Assembly: GCA_963920635.1 (NCBI GenBank)
Contig: OY987298.1
Span: 62,043,949 to 62,107,948, forward strand
Length of the DNA: 64,000 nt
Source of the DNA: Pseudeuparius sepicola
Taxonomy: Eukaryota; Arthropoda; Insecta; Coleoptera; Anthribidae
Direction of reading: 5' to 3'
Every line of letters begins with the position of its first letter. The stretch's first letter is position 1. Shown here piece after piece: positions 11,640 to 25,200 of the stretch. The notes beneath the pieces are model-generated. The model did no database searches. It had not been told where the DNA came from and worked only from the letters and a program-made list of their open reading frames with translations. The translations under genes and the position numbers were made by a program.

Positions 11640-13080
11640 ATTCGCACATAAATGTCAATTTATTGGTTAAGTACCGTATGTACGTGAAGAAATATTTAAA
11701 ATAGATACAATCACTCTCATTTCCCGCGCTTTTTTTGTCTAATTAACGCTATTTACCCCCTTTGCAATGAAAAAAAAACATTACATATACTGCACTGCAT
11801 AGCGTATTAGGTTCTATTTACGCATAATTATCTTCTATTTACCTCAGATCTAATAAAATATAAGCTCTTACTGTCATTTCATACATTTTTTACTATTTAA
11901 CGCTATTTACCCCCTTATCAATGAAAAAAAAAACATTACATGGACTGTCAATGTCAATTTATTGTTTACGTACCGTTTATACCTACATAACTATTTAAAA
12001 TAGGTACAAATACTCTCATTTCCCGCGCTTTTTGTCTAATTAGCAATATTTATCCCCTTTGCAATGAAAAAAAAAACATTACATGGACTGTCAGTGTCAA
12101 TTTATTGTTTTACGTAGCGTTTATACCTACATAACTATTTAAAATAGGTACAAGTACTCTCATTTCCTACATTTTTTACTAATTAACGCTATTTACCCCT
12201 TTTGCAATGAAAAAAAATACAGTGTACCGCACTGTATGGCGTATTATGTCCTATATACATGCAATAAACAAAAATTAACTTCTATTCTGTCCCACATCTA
12301 CAAAATCTGAAAATTCCCAGGTTCCGCCACGTAATTAGCTTGTAAAATGTTAGCCAACGCCCTAGAAAAAATACAGTATGGTTTCGGCCCGATATCGCAA
12401 CAGGCAGTTGGGTAAAGTTTTTCCTACAGATGATGCCCCCTCGTTAGTTTTAATGGGGTTTTAAAAAATAATGATTTTCGGCTTCGTCTTTCTCTGGAAT
12501 TTTAGAATTTCTTTAATTCGAGGGTTTGCCATTAGTTTTTATCGTATTTTTAATGGTATTTTAGCCTGCTAGGGTTATTTTACATAACGCATAAGCTCTT
12601 ATAATAAAAACAACCTGAAATTTTATTACCACATATAGTTTAAAGGCAGTTTAAAATAGGTACAAATACTCTTATTTCCCGCGCTTTTTGTCTAATTACT
12701 CTATTTATCCCCATACAATAAAAAAAACATTACATGGACTGTCAATGTCAATTTATTGTTTACGTATCGTAACATAACTATTTAAAATAGGTACAAATAC
12801 TCTCATTTCCCGCGCTTTTTTGTCTAATTAGCAATATTTATCCCCTTTGGGATGAAAAAAAACATTACATATACTGCACTGCATAGCGTATTAGGTTCTA
12901 TTTACGCATAATTATCTTCTATTTACCTCAGATCTAATAAAAAATAAGCTCTTACTGTCATTTCATACATTTTTTACTATTTAACGCTATTTACACCTTT
13001 AAAATGAAAAAAAAATACAGTGTACCGCACTGTATGGTGTATTACGTCCTATATTCATGTAATAAACAAAAAAAAATTAT
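11640..13080. repeat. Tandem modules in left foldback arm
   Basis: A module containing AATGTCAATTTATTG, ACTCTCATTTCCCGCGCTTT and a TTTACCCCCTTTGCAATG / poly-A / CATTACAT block recurs about five to seven times in diverged form. The units are of unequal length. The same series is mirrored at about 23755-25200 in the right arm. Confidence 0.7.
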
Positions 13081-16000
13081 ATTTTGTCCCACATCTACAA
13101 AAATCTGAAAATTCCCAGGCTCCCCCACGTAATTAGGTATGTGACGTCACAGCCAACGCCTTAAAAATTCCCAAAACAAAGAAAAAATAATAGGTGTACT
13201 TACTTTAAAGTGAATATATACTCCTAACAAGAATAAGTAAGGATATATTAAAAACTCAAACAATGAAAGCAATTAAAAACACTTTCAAAAGCATGGGTTC
13301 CAACACATATTCCAAACGATCGCCGTCGTCCAGATGCACTCCCCCAAAACAGCCATGACTCCTCGAAAAACAGTCTCTGTGTAGAACACGCGCGATCTAT
13401 AGACGCGGGCACCCGTCACAGAGCTACTTTGTACCGTTATGTCGTATCAATTAGCTTCAAAGCAATCGCGACATTATTTAATTATGACAAAAATATGCAC
13501 ACGAAAGAAGTAACCCGACGCCACGGCAACCATTTTTTATTTCAGAACGACTCTCACCGGCTCGCACATTCTCAAGTCGGTCGTTATAGGACAACGTTGC
13601 CGAACGATTTCACCCACATAAGTGTATATCAAGACTCTACCATGAAAATATCCATAGATCTCGGCTGATTTCAGCGGATCCGGCAACACCGCTTCTAGCC
13701 CCTCTAGACGTCCGCCAGAAGATCTGATGGTATTGGTCGAGAGGGCAATATTGATTTTTTTTTCTCCTTTTCTCACAACCGGGAGCTATACCTATACCTA
13801 TCTCACTTTCCAAAAGAATGCACCACTCGCCCTGGGCAACCCTTGATGGTACCTGCCATAGGCAACGAGCCAGCGCGGACCGTAATCTGCCAGAACGGTA
13901 GCCCAGGAGGAGAAAATATTTTAACAGCATATAATTAAAATTAACTGGGGATACATTGCAGCGTTTGATATTATTTCAGAGTATACGTATAGCCGAATTA
14001 AAGAATAACATTAACACTTCCATACGCCCTATTCCATATACACCCTACCATTATAAAAAAAGATACAATGCAAGCTTTTCCCACATAATTATTCCCATTA
14101 GAACAGAACTATAAAAAAACTATAGAACTATTAAAAAATAGGTACCCACATACACCTTCCCGTAAGAATACCAAAATCTATCCACATGTGCAATTAGTTT
14201 GCGATGTCACAGCCAGCGCCCCCTAAATCTAATATTTTTCGGGCAATTATACATGTAAGACGAGCACAAAGCGATTACTTGTTTTTCTTTTTAATATTAT
14301 TAGACAGGAACCCGTCACATCTTCTAAGAAGTTGTTTGCTAGATACCACAATGTTGCCACATACTTTCCCAAAAATTCAAAATAACCACACGGTTCCTTT
14401 ATACCATGACAAGGGCCTCTCTATTTGCAGTTTAATCTAAGAGTCAAGTCAATCAGTGGTACCTATCTAATTCATTGCTTTAAAGCCAAAACAGGTTTTA
14501 ACACCTGTTCTGCCAACTGTATATAGTCTGATATTGATTTTTCTCTCGATTCACAGAAGACGCTTGCGCGACATTGTTTAATTATGTCGAAATATACCAA
14601 CAAAACAAATAACACGGCTTCACGGCGACCATTTTTAATATAGAACGGCTTTTGCCTTTTGCCGAGCCGCCCTCGCCCCAAACAAAGGGTTGACCAATCG
14701 ATAAAAATACTGCCATATACTTGTAGAAATCTAACACCCTCTGCCATCTACCAACTTCCAAAACACATCTCGTACCACCGGATCCCTCGATTTAGAGACC
14801 GCTTAGTACCTGCCGTAGGTACTAGCGAGCCGATGTCTAGAGGGCGCTACCCCATTACCGACCACCCCAGGGTAGGTATGCACCGCGCCGGACGGCCCAG
14901 TCTCGGAGTAGAAAATAGAATAGAAATAGATACATGTACTAGTGGAACTAAAGATAGCGGATAAGGTAATTTACGGAAAACCAATGACATAATTCATACA
15001 CATACACCCAAATATTTTAGCAACTATTATTACACTCAAGCTGTTGTAATACTATATATTTTTGAGAAAACAGATAAATGCCGATTTGTTACGTATTTAT
15101 CCCTATACAATAAAAATACAATGCAAGCTTTTCCCACATAATTATTCCCATTATTATTTATTTAATCTGGGTATGCAGAGGCAGTGGCGTAGTATAAATA
15201 AAAAACAAATTAAAAACGGATACATTGCCATGCTTTTATATTATTTCAGAGTTACGTATAGGTACACGTAGTAGGGATTAAAGAATAAAGTAATTTATGG
15301 AAAACCAACGAGTAATTCACGCATTGATACTTTAAATTTTGGATATACAATAAAACATTAACAGTTCCATATACGTCCTATTCCATATACACCCTACCAT
15401 TATAAAAAAAGATACCTACTTTACTGAATGTACACTCTCGGGGAAGGAGACCACACATAGTTAAAAAAACATTAAAAATTCATCGTCCACAGACTAAAAT
15501 TAACATATTATATGGAAGCAATACCCTGCCACCATATTTTCGTATGATTATGATTCAATTATCCCCCTTTGCGATAAAAATCAATACCCGCCTCTGTATG
15601 CTTTATTCTAATTTGTTAATAATTATTTAATAATACACAAGTTTATTGTATTCCATCCATATTCTTACATAATTTCTCTTGTTTTTCTAAGCTATATTTC
15701 CAAAATAAAATAATAAACAGAATAATATTATATTTATCCCCTTGCTCTGTAAAGAGAATATATTGCACACCCTGTATGGCATTATGATTGCTCTCCCACA
15801 TTTCTCATCTAGTTAGAATCATTTTATTAATTATTTGACTTATTCTGACTACATCCCTCATACATTTTGTCTATTTTAAATCAATTAAGCAGAAATGAAA
15901 GCTTGTAAAAAATATATCTAATAACGCTTTTCGAATACATTATACTTAAAATAGATAGAAAATATTAGATTTACTTCAACGCAGAAATGGTCGTTATTTC

Positions 16001-16797
16001 ACACAGCGTGTTCCCAAGCAAACAACTTTTTATGAAGAAACCACATAACTATACGGGGAGCATCAGAGACCATGAAAACACCATTTAAGTCTATGGGCTG
16101 GTGTTAGATACAGGGTGCGCCAGGAGACAGATACAGGGAAGTGTTAAAAATAAATTCGGTGTTGAGAATACAAATTAAAATATAGGTACATTCTATTCTT
16201 GTGACAGACTCATATTATATCTAATTATGTCTATAAAGTCTACCCGATTGATGTAATAAGTCTGGATTTTGTCAGATGACATTTCTTCACAAAACCCCTA
16301 GGAATTTTCTATTTTGCTTTCGTTATTACTTTTTGTGTTATGCAAATGACCTCGTTTCTAACCTGAACTTATGAGCCGATTGCGTTTTTGCTGCATTGAT
16401 GCAAACTTAGGATGTCAAAATTATCAATTGAAAGTCCCGCTAACAACAAAGGCGATTATATTTTCAGTACATATTATGAAAAGACGAAGTTTTGCTTAGG
16501 TACGGAGGAATGACTGTCAAGAATTTAATATGAGGAAACAGTGTATACATATAATATAACAGAAATGTTAACTAACTAGTTAGTGTCTATGATATATTTG
16601 AATACAATTTAATATTTTGGTAAATGGTACTAAGACTAGTAATGTCTCACACTGAATTATATAGATTGATGATTTTGATCGTGTTCCATATAGGGAACAC
16701 TAGGCTTTTGGGCCACCTTTTTCAATGCTATATTGGACATATTGTATTATACAAATTTAGTGGGAAGCTATGAATTTTCAATAGGTATATTGCTGGA

Positions 16798-17245
16798 TCT
16801 CCAGAAAATATGAAATTATCATACGAGAATTCTGCCGATGAAGTTTCTGGTGGCTTGTTGGAAAATCTGTCAGGTAGACAACTCGAGACGAAGGTCGAAC
16901 TTATTAATAGAAAGTAAGACACAAGCGAAATTTGTGCTGCTGATTATGATGATAATGCACCTACCGTTATCAAAATTTTTTGAGTGGGTAAATGGGTAAA
17001 ATAAAAGGACTTTTTTGTTTAAAGATGATGCTTTGTTTCTTCAACCTGGCACATCTGATTACAGAAGTATGTCTCCAGTTGACTTATTTGAATGTTTTTA
17101 TTGCAGAAGATATTGTAGACTTTTGTTAAAAGAGAGTAATAATTCCGCTATATTCAAGAATTGTTGGAACCCTAATATAACTCATCACAAGAGTAGATCA
17201 GTATTTAGGTGGGTTAGGTTAGGTTATTCGGCTATGATTAGGTAG
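16798..17245 (+). pseudogene. Possible piggyBac-type transposase N-terminal remnant (left arm)
   Basis: In broken frames the plus strand reads ENMKLSYENSADEVSGGLL, LSGRQLETKVELINRK, AADYDDNAP and then PGTSDYRSMSPVDLFECFYC. The last resembles the piggyBac-family pattern GTSG...SPxDFFxLFF followed by a helix ending in a T/SN pair (here LLLKESNNSA). Several stops and frame changes interrupt it. It is mirrored in the right arm at about 18837-19284, with the final 76-residue frame identical. The family assignment is by motif resemblance only. Confidence 0.35.
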
Positions 17246-17482
17246 ATACTTTTGGCTATACTCGTATCGTAGTGTCAAGGTACGATTATAACTATTGGAA
17301 AAGAACTACTGGGATTCTGGAGAAGATCTTAGAAATATTGCCATGTATAAAGCTGAGACGTGACAGATTCTTCGAAATAATGAAATGCATGCATTGTGAA
17401 TAAACACCATACGATGCGTATAGGACATAACCACACGCAAGCAAGACCAAAATGCGATGCAGGTCTATGCATTGATTGTTTT

Positions 17483-17558
17483 ATTGTCTTTCCTACAAAC
17501 TAATATTTATTTTTTATTTTATTGTCTTTCCTACAAACTAATATTTATTTTTTATTTT
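17483..17558. repeat. 38-bp tandem duplication (left arm)
   Basis: A unit starting ATTGTCTTTCCTACAAAC occurs twice in a row. The same duplication is present at about 18524-18600 in the right arm, so it existed before the arms formed. Confidence 0.8.
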
Positions 17559-17827
17559 GTGTTCATGTCTACTCAATAGTAAAACATTTATCATAAAAAA
17601 TAACTTTCTATTTTGCTTATATTTTCCACACCTTAGAGGACTAGCGTTCCATATGGAACGGCCGCCATTTTTAAAATGACACGCAGTTGCTCACAACTTT
17701 TGATGTAGTGGTGTTTTAGTGTTATTTTAAGTAGTATTAAATATATTTTATATATTTTTTGGTAAATTTGAAAATTCGGCCCCTAATGGGTTAAACTTTA
17801 TTACAACTTGATATTAATTAATCATTA

Positions 17828-17996
17828 TACAGTGTGCCCCCAAAATATGTAAGAATAAATAATATAATTAATACAACGCGATGAATTGTGTATTAGGTGG
17901 AGTGTAGCCTATAGCATTCAATATAAGTGTAAACACACACACACAACAACAACACACACAACAACACACACACAACAACAACACAACAACAACAAC

Positions 17997-18047
<51 letters not shown>

Positions 18048-18253
18048 TACACACAACAACAACAACAACAACACACACACAACAACGACAACACAACAAC
18101 AACACACACACAACAACAATAACAACAACAACACACAACAACGACAACACAACAACAACAACAACACACACAACAACAACAATAACAAAAACACAATTCA
18201 TCGCGTTGTATAAATTATATTATTTATTCTTACATATTTTGGGGGCACACTGT
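17828..18253. mobile_element. Foldback apex bounded by CAGTGTGCCCCCAAA ends
   Basis: At the centre of the giant palindrome the arms read TA, then CAGTGTGCCCCCAAAATATG, and the exact inverse ending in TA. This looks like a MITE of its own. Its interior is the loop of the large palindrome: a short unique segment (17892-17933) followed by the CAA/ACA microsatellite. Confidence 0.55.
17934..18190 (+). repeat. (CAA)n/(CA)n compound microsatellite
   Basis: This is about 257 bp of CAA repeats mixed with CACACA blocks and a few CGA or TAA units, lying in the loop of the foldback. Long open frames over it (poly-Cys, poly-Val, poly-Thr) are repeat artefacts. Confidence 0.95.
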
Positions 18254-18836
18254 ATAATGATTAATTAATATCAAGTTGTAATAAAGTTTAACCCATTAGG
18301 GGCCGAATTTTCAAATTTACCAAAAAATATATAAAATATATTTAATACTACTTAAAATAACACTAAAACACCACTACATCAAAAGTTGTGAGCAACTGCG
18401 TGTCATTTTAAAAATGGCGGCCGTTCCATATGGAACGCTAGTCCTCTAAGGTGTGGAAAATATAAGCAAAATAGAAAGTTATTTTTTATGATAAATGTTT
18501 TACTATTGAGTAGACATGAACACAAAATAAAAAATAAATATTAGTTTGTAGGAAAGACAATAAAATAAAAAATAAATATTAGTTTGTAGGAAAGACAATA
18601 AAACAATCAATGCATAGACCTGCATCGCATTTTGGTATTGCTTGCGTGTGGTTATGTCCTATACGCATCGTATGGTGTTTATTCACAATGCATGCATTTC
18701 ATTATTTCGATGAATCTGTCACGTCTCAGCTTTATACATGGCAATATTTCTAAGATCTTCTCCAGAATCCCAGTAGTTCTTTTCCAATAGTTTTAATCGT
18801 ACCTTGACACTACGATACGAGTATAGCCAAAAGTAT

Positions 18837-19284
18837 CTACCTAATCATAGCCGAATAACCTAACCTAACCCACCTAAATACTGATCTACTCTTGTGATGA
18901 GTTATATTAGGGTTCCAACAATTCTTGAATATAGCGGAATTATTACTCTCTTTTAACAAAAGTCTACAATATCTTCTGCAATAAAAACATTCAAATAAGT
19001 CAACTGGAGACATACTTCTGTAATCAGATGTGCCAGGTTGAAGAAACAAAGCATCATCTTTAAACAAAAAAGTCCTTTTATTTTACCCATTTACCCACTC
19101 AAAAAATTTTGATAACGGTAGGTGCATTATCATCATAATCAGCAGCACAAATTTCGCTTGTGTCTTACTTTCTATTAATAAGTTCGACCTTCGTCTCGAG
19201 TTGTCTACCTGACAGATTTTCCAACAAGCCACCAGAAACTTCATCGGCAGAATTCTCGTATGATAATTTCATATTTTCTGGAGA
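18837..19284 (-). pseudogene. Possible piggyBac-type transposase remnant (right arm)
   Basis: This is the mirror copy of 16798-17245, with the same interruptions. The decay therefore predates the doubling of the arm. Confidence 0.35.
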
Positions 19285-22200
19285 TCCAGCAATATACCTA
19301 TTGAAAATTCATAGCTTCCCACTAAATTTGTATAATACAATATGTCCAATATAGCATTGAAAAAGGTGGCCCAAAAGCCTAGTGTTCCCTATATGGAACA
19401 CGATCAAAATCATCAATCTATATAATTCAGTGTGAGACATTACTAGTCTTAGTACCATTTACCAAAATATTAAATTGTATTCAAATATATCATAGACACT
19501 AACTAGTTAGTTAACATTTCTGTTATATTATATGTATACACTGTTTCCTCATATTAAATTCTTGACAGTCATTCCTCCGTACCTAAGCAAAACTTCGTCT
19601 TTTCATAATATGTACTGAAAATATAATCGCCTTTGTTGTTAGCGGGACTTTCAATTGATAATTTTGACATCCTAAGTTTGCATCAATGCAGCAAAAACGC
19701 AATCGGCTCATAAGTTCAGGTTAGAAACGAGGTCATTTGCATAACACAAAAAGTAATAACGAGAGCAAAATAGAAAATTCCTAGGGGTTTTGTGAAGAAA
19801 TGTCATCTGACAAAATCCAGACTTATTACATCAATCGGGTATACTTTATAGACATAATTAGATATAATATGAGTCTGTCACAAGAATAGAATGTACCTAT
19901 ATTTTAATTTGTATTCTCAACACCGAATTTATTTTTAACACTTCCCTGTATCTGTCTCCTGGCGCACCCTGTATCTAACACCAGCCCATAGCCTTAAATG
20001 GTGTTTTCATGGTCTCTGATGCTCCCTGTATAGTTATGTGGTTTCTTCATAAAAAGTGCTTGCTTGGGAACACGCTGTGTGAAATAACGACCATTTCTGC
20101 GTTGAAGTAAATCTAATATTTTATATGACACCTCGTTGTACCTATCTATTTTAAGTATAATGTATTCGAAAAGCGTTATTAGATATTTTTTTTACAAGCT
20201 TTCATTTCTGCTTAATTGATTTAAAATAGACAAAATGTATGAGGGATGTAGTCAGAATAAATCAAATAATTAATAAAATGATTCTAACTAGATGAGAAAT
20301 GTGGGAGAGCAATCATAATGCCATACAGGGTGTGCAATATATTCTCTTTACAGAGCAAGGGGATAAATATAATATTATTCTGTTTATGATTTTATTTTGG
20401 AAATATAGCTTAGAAAAACAAGAGAAATTATGTAAGAATATAAATGGAATACAATAAACTTGTGTATTATTAAATAATTATTAACAAATTAGAATAAAGC
20501 ATACAGAGGCGGGTATTGATTTTTATCGCAAAGGGGATAATTGAATCATAATTATACGAAAATATGGTGGCAGGGTATTGCTTCCATATAATATGTTAAT
20601 TTTCCTCTGTGGACGATGAATTTTTAATGTTTTTTTTAACTATGTGTGGTCTCCTTCCGCGAGAGTGTACATTCAGTAAAGTAGGTATCTTTTTTTATAA
20701 TGGTAGGGTGTATATGGAATAGGACGTATATGGAACTGTTAATGTTTTATTGTATATCCAAAATTTAAAGTATCAATGCGTGAATTACTCGTTGGTTTTC
20801 CATAAATTACTTTATTCTTTAATCCCTACTACGTGTACCTATACGTAACTCTGAAATAATATAAAAGCATGGCAATGTATCCGTTTTTAATTTGTTTTTT
20901 ATTTATACTACGCCACTGCCTCTGCATACCCAGATTAAATAAATAATAATGGGAATAATTATGTGGGAAAAGCTTGCATTGTATTTTTATTGTATAGGGA
21001 TAAATACGTAACAAATCGGCTTTTATCTGTTTTCTCAAAAATATATAGTATTACAACAGCTTGAGTTTAATAATAGTTGCTAAAATATTTGGGTGTATGT
21101 GTATGAATTATGTCATTGGTTTTCCGTAAATTACCTTATCCGCTATCTTTAATTCCACTAGTACATGTATCTATTTCTATTCTATTTTCTACTCCGAGAC
21201 TGGGCCGTCCGGCGCGGTGCATACCTACCCTGGGGTGGTCGGTAATGGGGTAGCGCCCTCTAGACATCGGCTCGCTAGTACCTATGGCAGGTACTAAGCG
21301 GTCTCTAAATCGAGGGATCCGGTGGTACGAGATGTGTTTTGGAAGTTGGTAGATGGCAGAAGGTGTTAGATTTCTACAAGTATATGGCAGTATTTTTATC
21401 GATTGGTCAACCCTTTGTTTGGGGCGAGGGCGGCTTGGCAAAAGGCAAAAGCCGTTCTATATTAAAAATGGTCGCCGTGAAGCCGTGTTATTTGTTTTGT
21501 TGGTATATTTCGACATAATTAAACAATGTCTGGCAAGCGTCTTCTGTGAATCGAGAGAAAAATCAATATCAGACTATATACAGTTGGCAGAACAGGTGTT
21601 AAAACCTGTTTTGGCTTCAAAGCAATGAATTAGATAGGTACCACTGATTGACTTGACTCTTAGATTAAACTGCAAATAGAGAGGCCCCTGTCATGGTATA
21701 AAGGAACCGTGTGGTTATTTTGAATTTTTGGGAAAGTATGTGGCAACATTGTGGTATCTAGCGAACAACTTCTTAGAAGATGTGACGGGTTCCTGTCTAA
21801 TAATATTAAAAAGAAAAACAAGTAATCGCTTTGTGCTCGTCTTACATGTATAATTGCCCGAAAAATATTAGATTTAGGGGGCGCTGGCTGTGACATCGCA
21901 AACTAATTGCACATGTGGATAGATTTTGGTATTCTTACGGGAAGGTGTATGTGGGTACCTATTTTTTAATAGTTCTATAGTTTTTTTATAGTTCTGTTCT
22001 AATGGGAATAATTATGTGGGAAAAGCTTGCATTGTATCTTTTTTTTATAATGGTAGGGTGTATATGGAATAGGGCGTATGGAAGTGTTAATGTTATTCTT
22101 TAATTCGGCTATACGTATACTCTGAAATAATATCAAACGCTGCAATGTATCCCCAGTTAATTTTAATTATATGCTGTTAAAATATTTTCTCCTCCTGGGC

Positions 22201-22703
22201 TACCGTTCTGGCAGATTACGGTCCGCGCTGGCTCGTTGCCTATGGCAGGTACCATCAAGGGTTGCCCAGGGCGAGTGGTGCATTCTTTTGGAAAGTGAGA
22301 TAGGTATAGGTATAGCTCCCGGTTGTGAGAAAAGGAGAAAAAAAAATCAATATTGCCCTCTCGACCAATACCATCAGATCTTCTGGCGGACGTCTAGAGG
22401 GGCTAGAAGCGGTGTTGCCGGATCCGCTGAAATCAGCCGAGATCTACGGATATTTTTATGGTAGAGTGTTGATATACACTTATGTGGGTGAAATCGTTCG
22501 GCAACGTTGTCCTATAACGACCGACTTGAGAATGTGCGAGCCGGTGAGAGTCGTTCTGAAATAAAAAATAGTTGCCGTGGCGTCGGGTTACTTCTTTCGT
22601 GTGCATATTTTTGTCATAATTAAATAATGTCGCGATTGCTTTGAAGCTAATTGATACGACATAACGGTACAAAGTAGCTCTGTGACGGGTGCCCGCGTCT
22701 ATA

Positions 22704-23423
22704 CAGGGTGTTCGAAAAATAGACGGAGATATTTTAGAGGATGATTCCCTGTTAAGAAATATGAAAAAAGTTTCTATAAACATGGGTCCGGAAATGCAGA
22801 GTTTTCAAGATACAGGATGTTAAATAAAAAAAAATAAAACATGAAATTATTAATGTCTTAAAAATTATTTACTCGATTCTGTTGAAATTTGGCAATGTTA
22901 TTTGTTGTATTAAGAGGCTAATTTCGCCCTAACTAGATTAAATTTTTTAAGTCCAGTGGCGTCCCGGGGGGCACCTTAGCGAATATTATTATCAAAAAAA
23001 TGTACGCCACTACCTTTTTTGTAACTTTAATATTTTTTGTTTGATTAAGCATCTAAAAATACAACTTCTTTCCCTCTTGTATTGTTTTCCTATCTCACTT
23101 CGTTTTCGAGAAAAAAAAATAAAAACCGTTTTATTGCATGTCACTGGACAAAATTGGTTGTAGTGTACTTTATGTTATGATATTGGAAAAGTTGCAATAA
23201 CACTCTTTCCTAGAAATGCTTTTGATTATTTGTTTTCCAAGGCACTTGTGATTTTTTTGCAAAAATTGATAAACCAATTTTGTCCAGTGACATGCAATAT
23301 ATTTAACATCCTGTATCTTGAAAACTCTGCATTTCCGGACCCATGTTTATAGAAACTTTTTTTCATATTTCTTAACAGGGAATCACCCTCTAAAATATCT
23401 CTGTCTATTTTTCGAACACCCTG
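22704..23423. mobile_element. 720-bp palindromic MITE inside right foldback arm
   Basis: The termini CAGGGTGTTCGAAAAATAG and its inverse are flanked by TA on both sides (22702-22703 and 23424-23425). The first and last 120 bases or so pair. The left arm has the uninterrupted site GATCTATAGACG around 13394-13405, showing a clean insertion with TA duplication. Confidence 0.92.
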
Positions 23424-23754
23424 TAGATCGCGCGTGTTCTACACAGAGACTGTTTTTCGAGGAGTCATGGCTGTTTTGGGGGAGTGCATCTGGACGACGG
23501 CGATCGTTTGGAATATGTGTTGGAACCCATGCTTTTGAAAGTGTTTTTAATTGCTTTCATTGTTTGAGTTTTTCATATATCCTTACTTATTCTTCTTAGG
23601 AGTATATATTCACTTTAAAGTAAGTACACCTATTATTTTTTCTTTGTTTTGGGAATTTTTAAGGCGTTGGCTGTGACGTCACATACCTAATTACGTGGGG
23701 GAGCCTGGGAATTTTCAGATTTTTGTAGATGTGGGACAAAATATAATTTTTTTT

Positions 23755-25200
23755 TTGTTTATTACATGAATATAGAACGTAATACACCATACAGTGCGGT
23801 ACACTGTATTTTTTTTTCATTTTAAAGGTGTAAATAGCGTTAAATAGTAAAAAATGTATGAAATGACAGTAAGAGCTTATTTTTTATTAGATCTGAGGTA
23901 AATAGAAGATAATTATGCGTAAATAGAACCTAATACGCTATGCAGTGCAGTATATGTAATGTTTTTTTTTCATGGCAAAGGGGATAAATATTGCTAATTA
24001 GACAAAAAAGCGCGGGAAATGAGAGTATTTGTACCTATTTTAAATAGTTATGTAGGTATAAACGGTACGTAAACAATAAATTGACATTGACAGTCCATGT
24101 AATGTTTTTTTTATTGTATGGGGATAAATAGAGTAATTAGACAAAAAGCGCGGGAAATAAGAGTATTTGTACCTATTTTAAACTGCCTTTAAACTATATG
24201 TGGTAATAAAATTTCAGGTTGTTTTTATTATAAGAGCCTATGCGTTCTGTAAAATAACCCTAGCAGGCTAAAATACCATTAAAAATACGATAAAAACTAA
24301 TGGCAAACCCTCGAATTAAAGAAATTCTAAAATTCCAGAGAAAGACGAAGCCGAAAATCATTATTTTTTAAAACCCCATTAAAACTAACGAGGGGGCATC
24401 ATCTGTAGGAAAAACTTTACCCAACTGCCTGTTGCGATATCGGGCCGAAACCATACTGTATTTTTTCTAGGGCGTTGGCTAACATTTTACAAGCTAATTA
24501 CGTGGCGGAACCTGGGAATTTTCAGATTTTGTAGATGTGGGACAGAATAGAAGTTAATTTTTGTTTATTGCATGTATATAGGACATAATACGCCATACAG
24601 TGCGGTACACTGTATTTTTTTTCATTGCAAAAGGGGTAAATAGCGTTAATTAGTAAAAAATGTAGGAAATGAGAGTACTTGTACCTATTTTAAATAGTTA
24701 TGTAGGTATAAACGCTACGTAAAACAATAAATTGACACTGACAGTCCATGTAATGTTTTTTTTTTTTTTTTCATTGCAAAGGGGATAAATATTGCTAATT
24801 AGACAAAAAGCGCGGGAAATGAGAGTATTTGTACCTATTTTAAATAGTTATGTAGGTATAAACGGTACGTAAACAATAAATTGACATTGACAGTCCATGT
24901 AATGTTTTTTTTTTCATTGAAAAGGGGGTAAATAGCGTTAAATAGTAAAAAATGTATGAAATGACAGTAAGAGCTTATTTTTTATTAGATCTGAGGTAAA
25001 TAGAAGATAATTATGCGTAAATAGAACCTAATACGCTATGCAGTGCAGTATATGTAATGTTTTTTTTTTTTCATTGCAAAGGGGGTAAATAGCGTTAATT
25101 AGACAAAAAAAGCGCGGGAAATGAGAGTGATTGTATCTATTTTAAATATTTCTTCACGTACATACGGTACTTAACCAATAAATTGACATTTATGTGCGAA
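23755..25200. repeat. Tandem modules in right foldback arm
   Basis: This is the inverse of the left-arm modules, in mirrored order, with varying poly-T tract lengths (for example near 24755) as the main differences. Confidence 0.7.

Noticed and set aside
17868..18201. Long overlapping open frames (poly-Cys, poly-Val, poly-Thr)
   Set aside because: They are translations of the CAA/CA microsatellite in the loop of the foldback and carry no protein signal.
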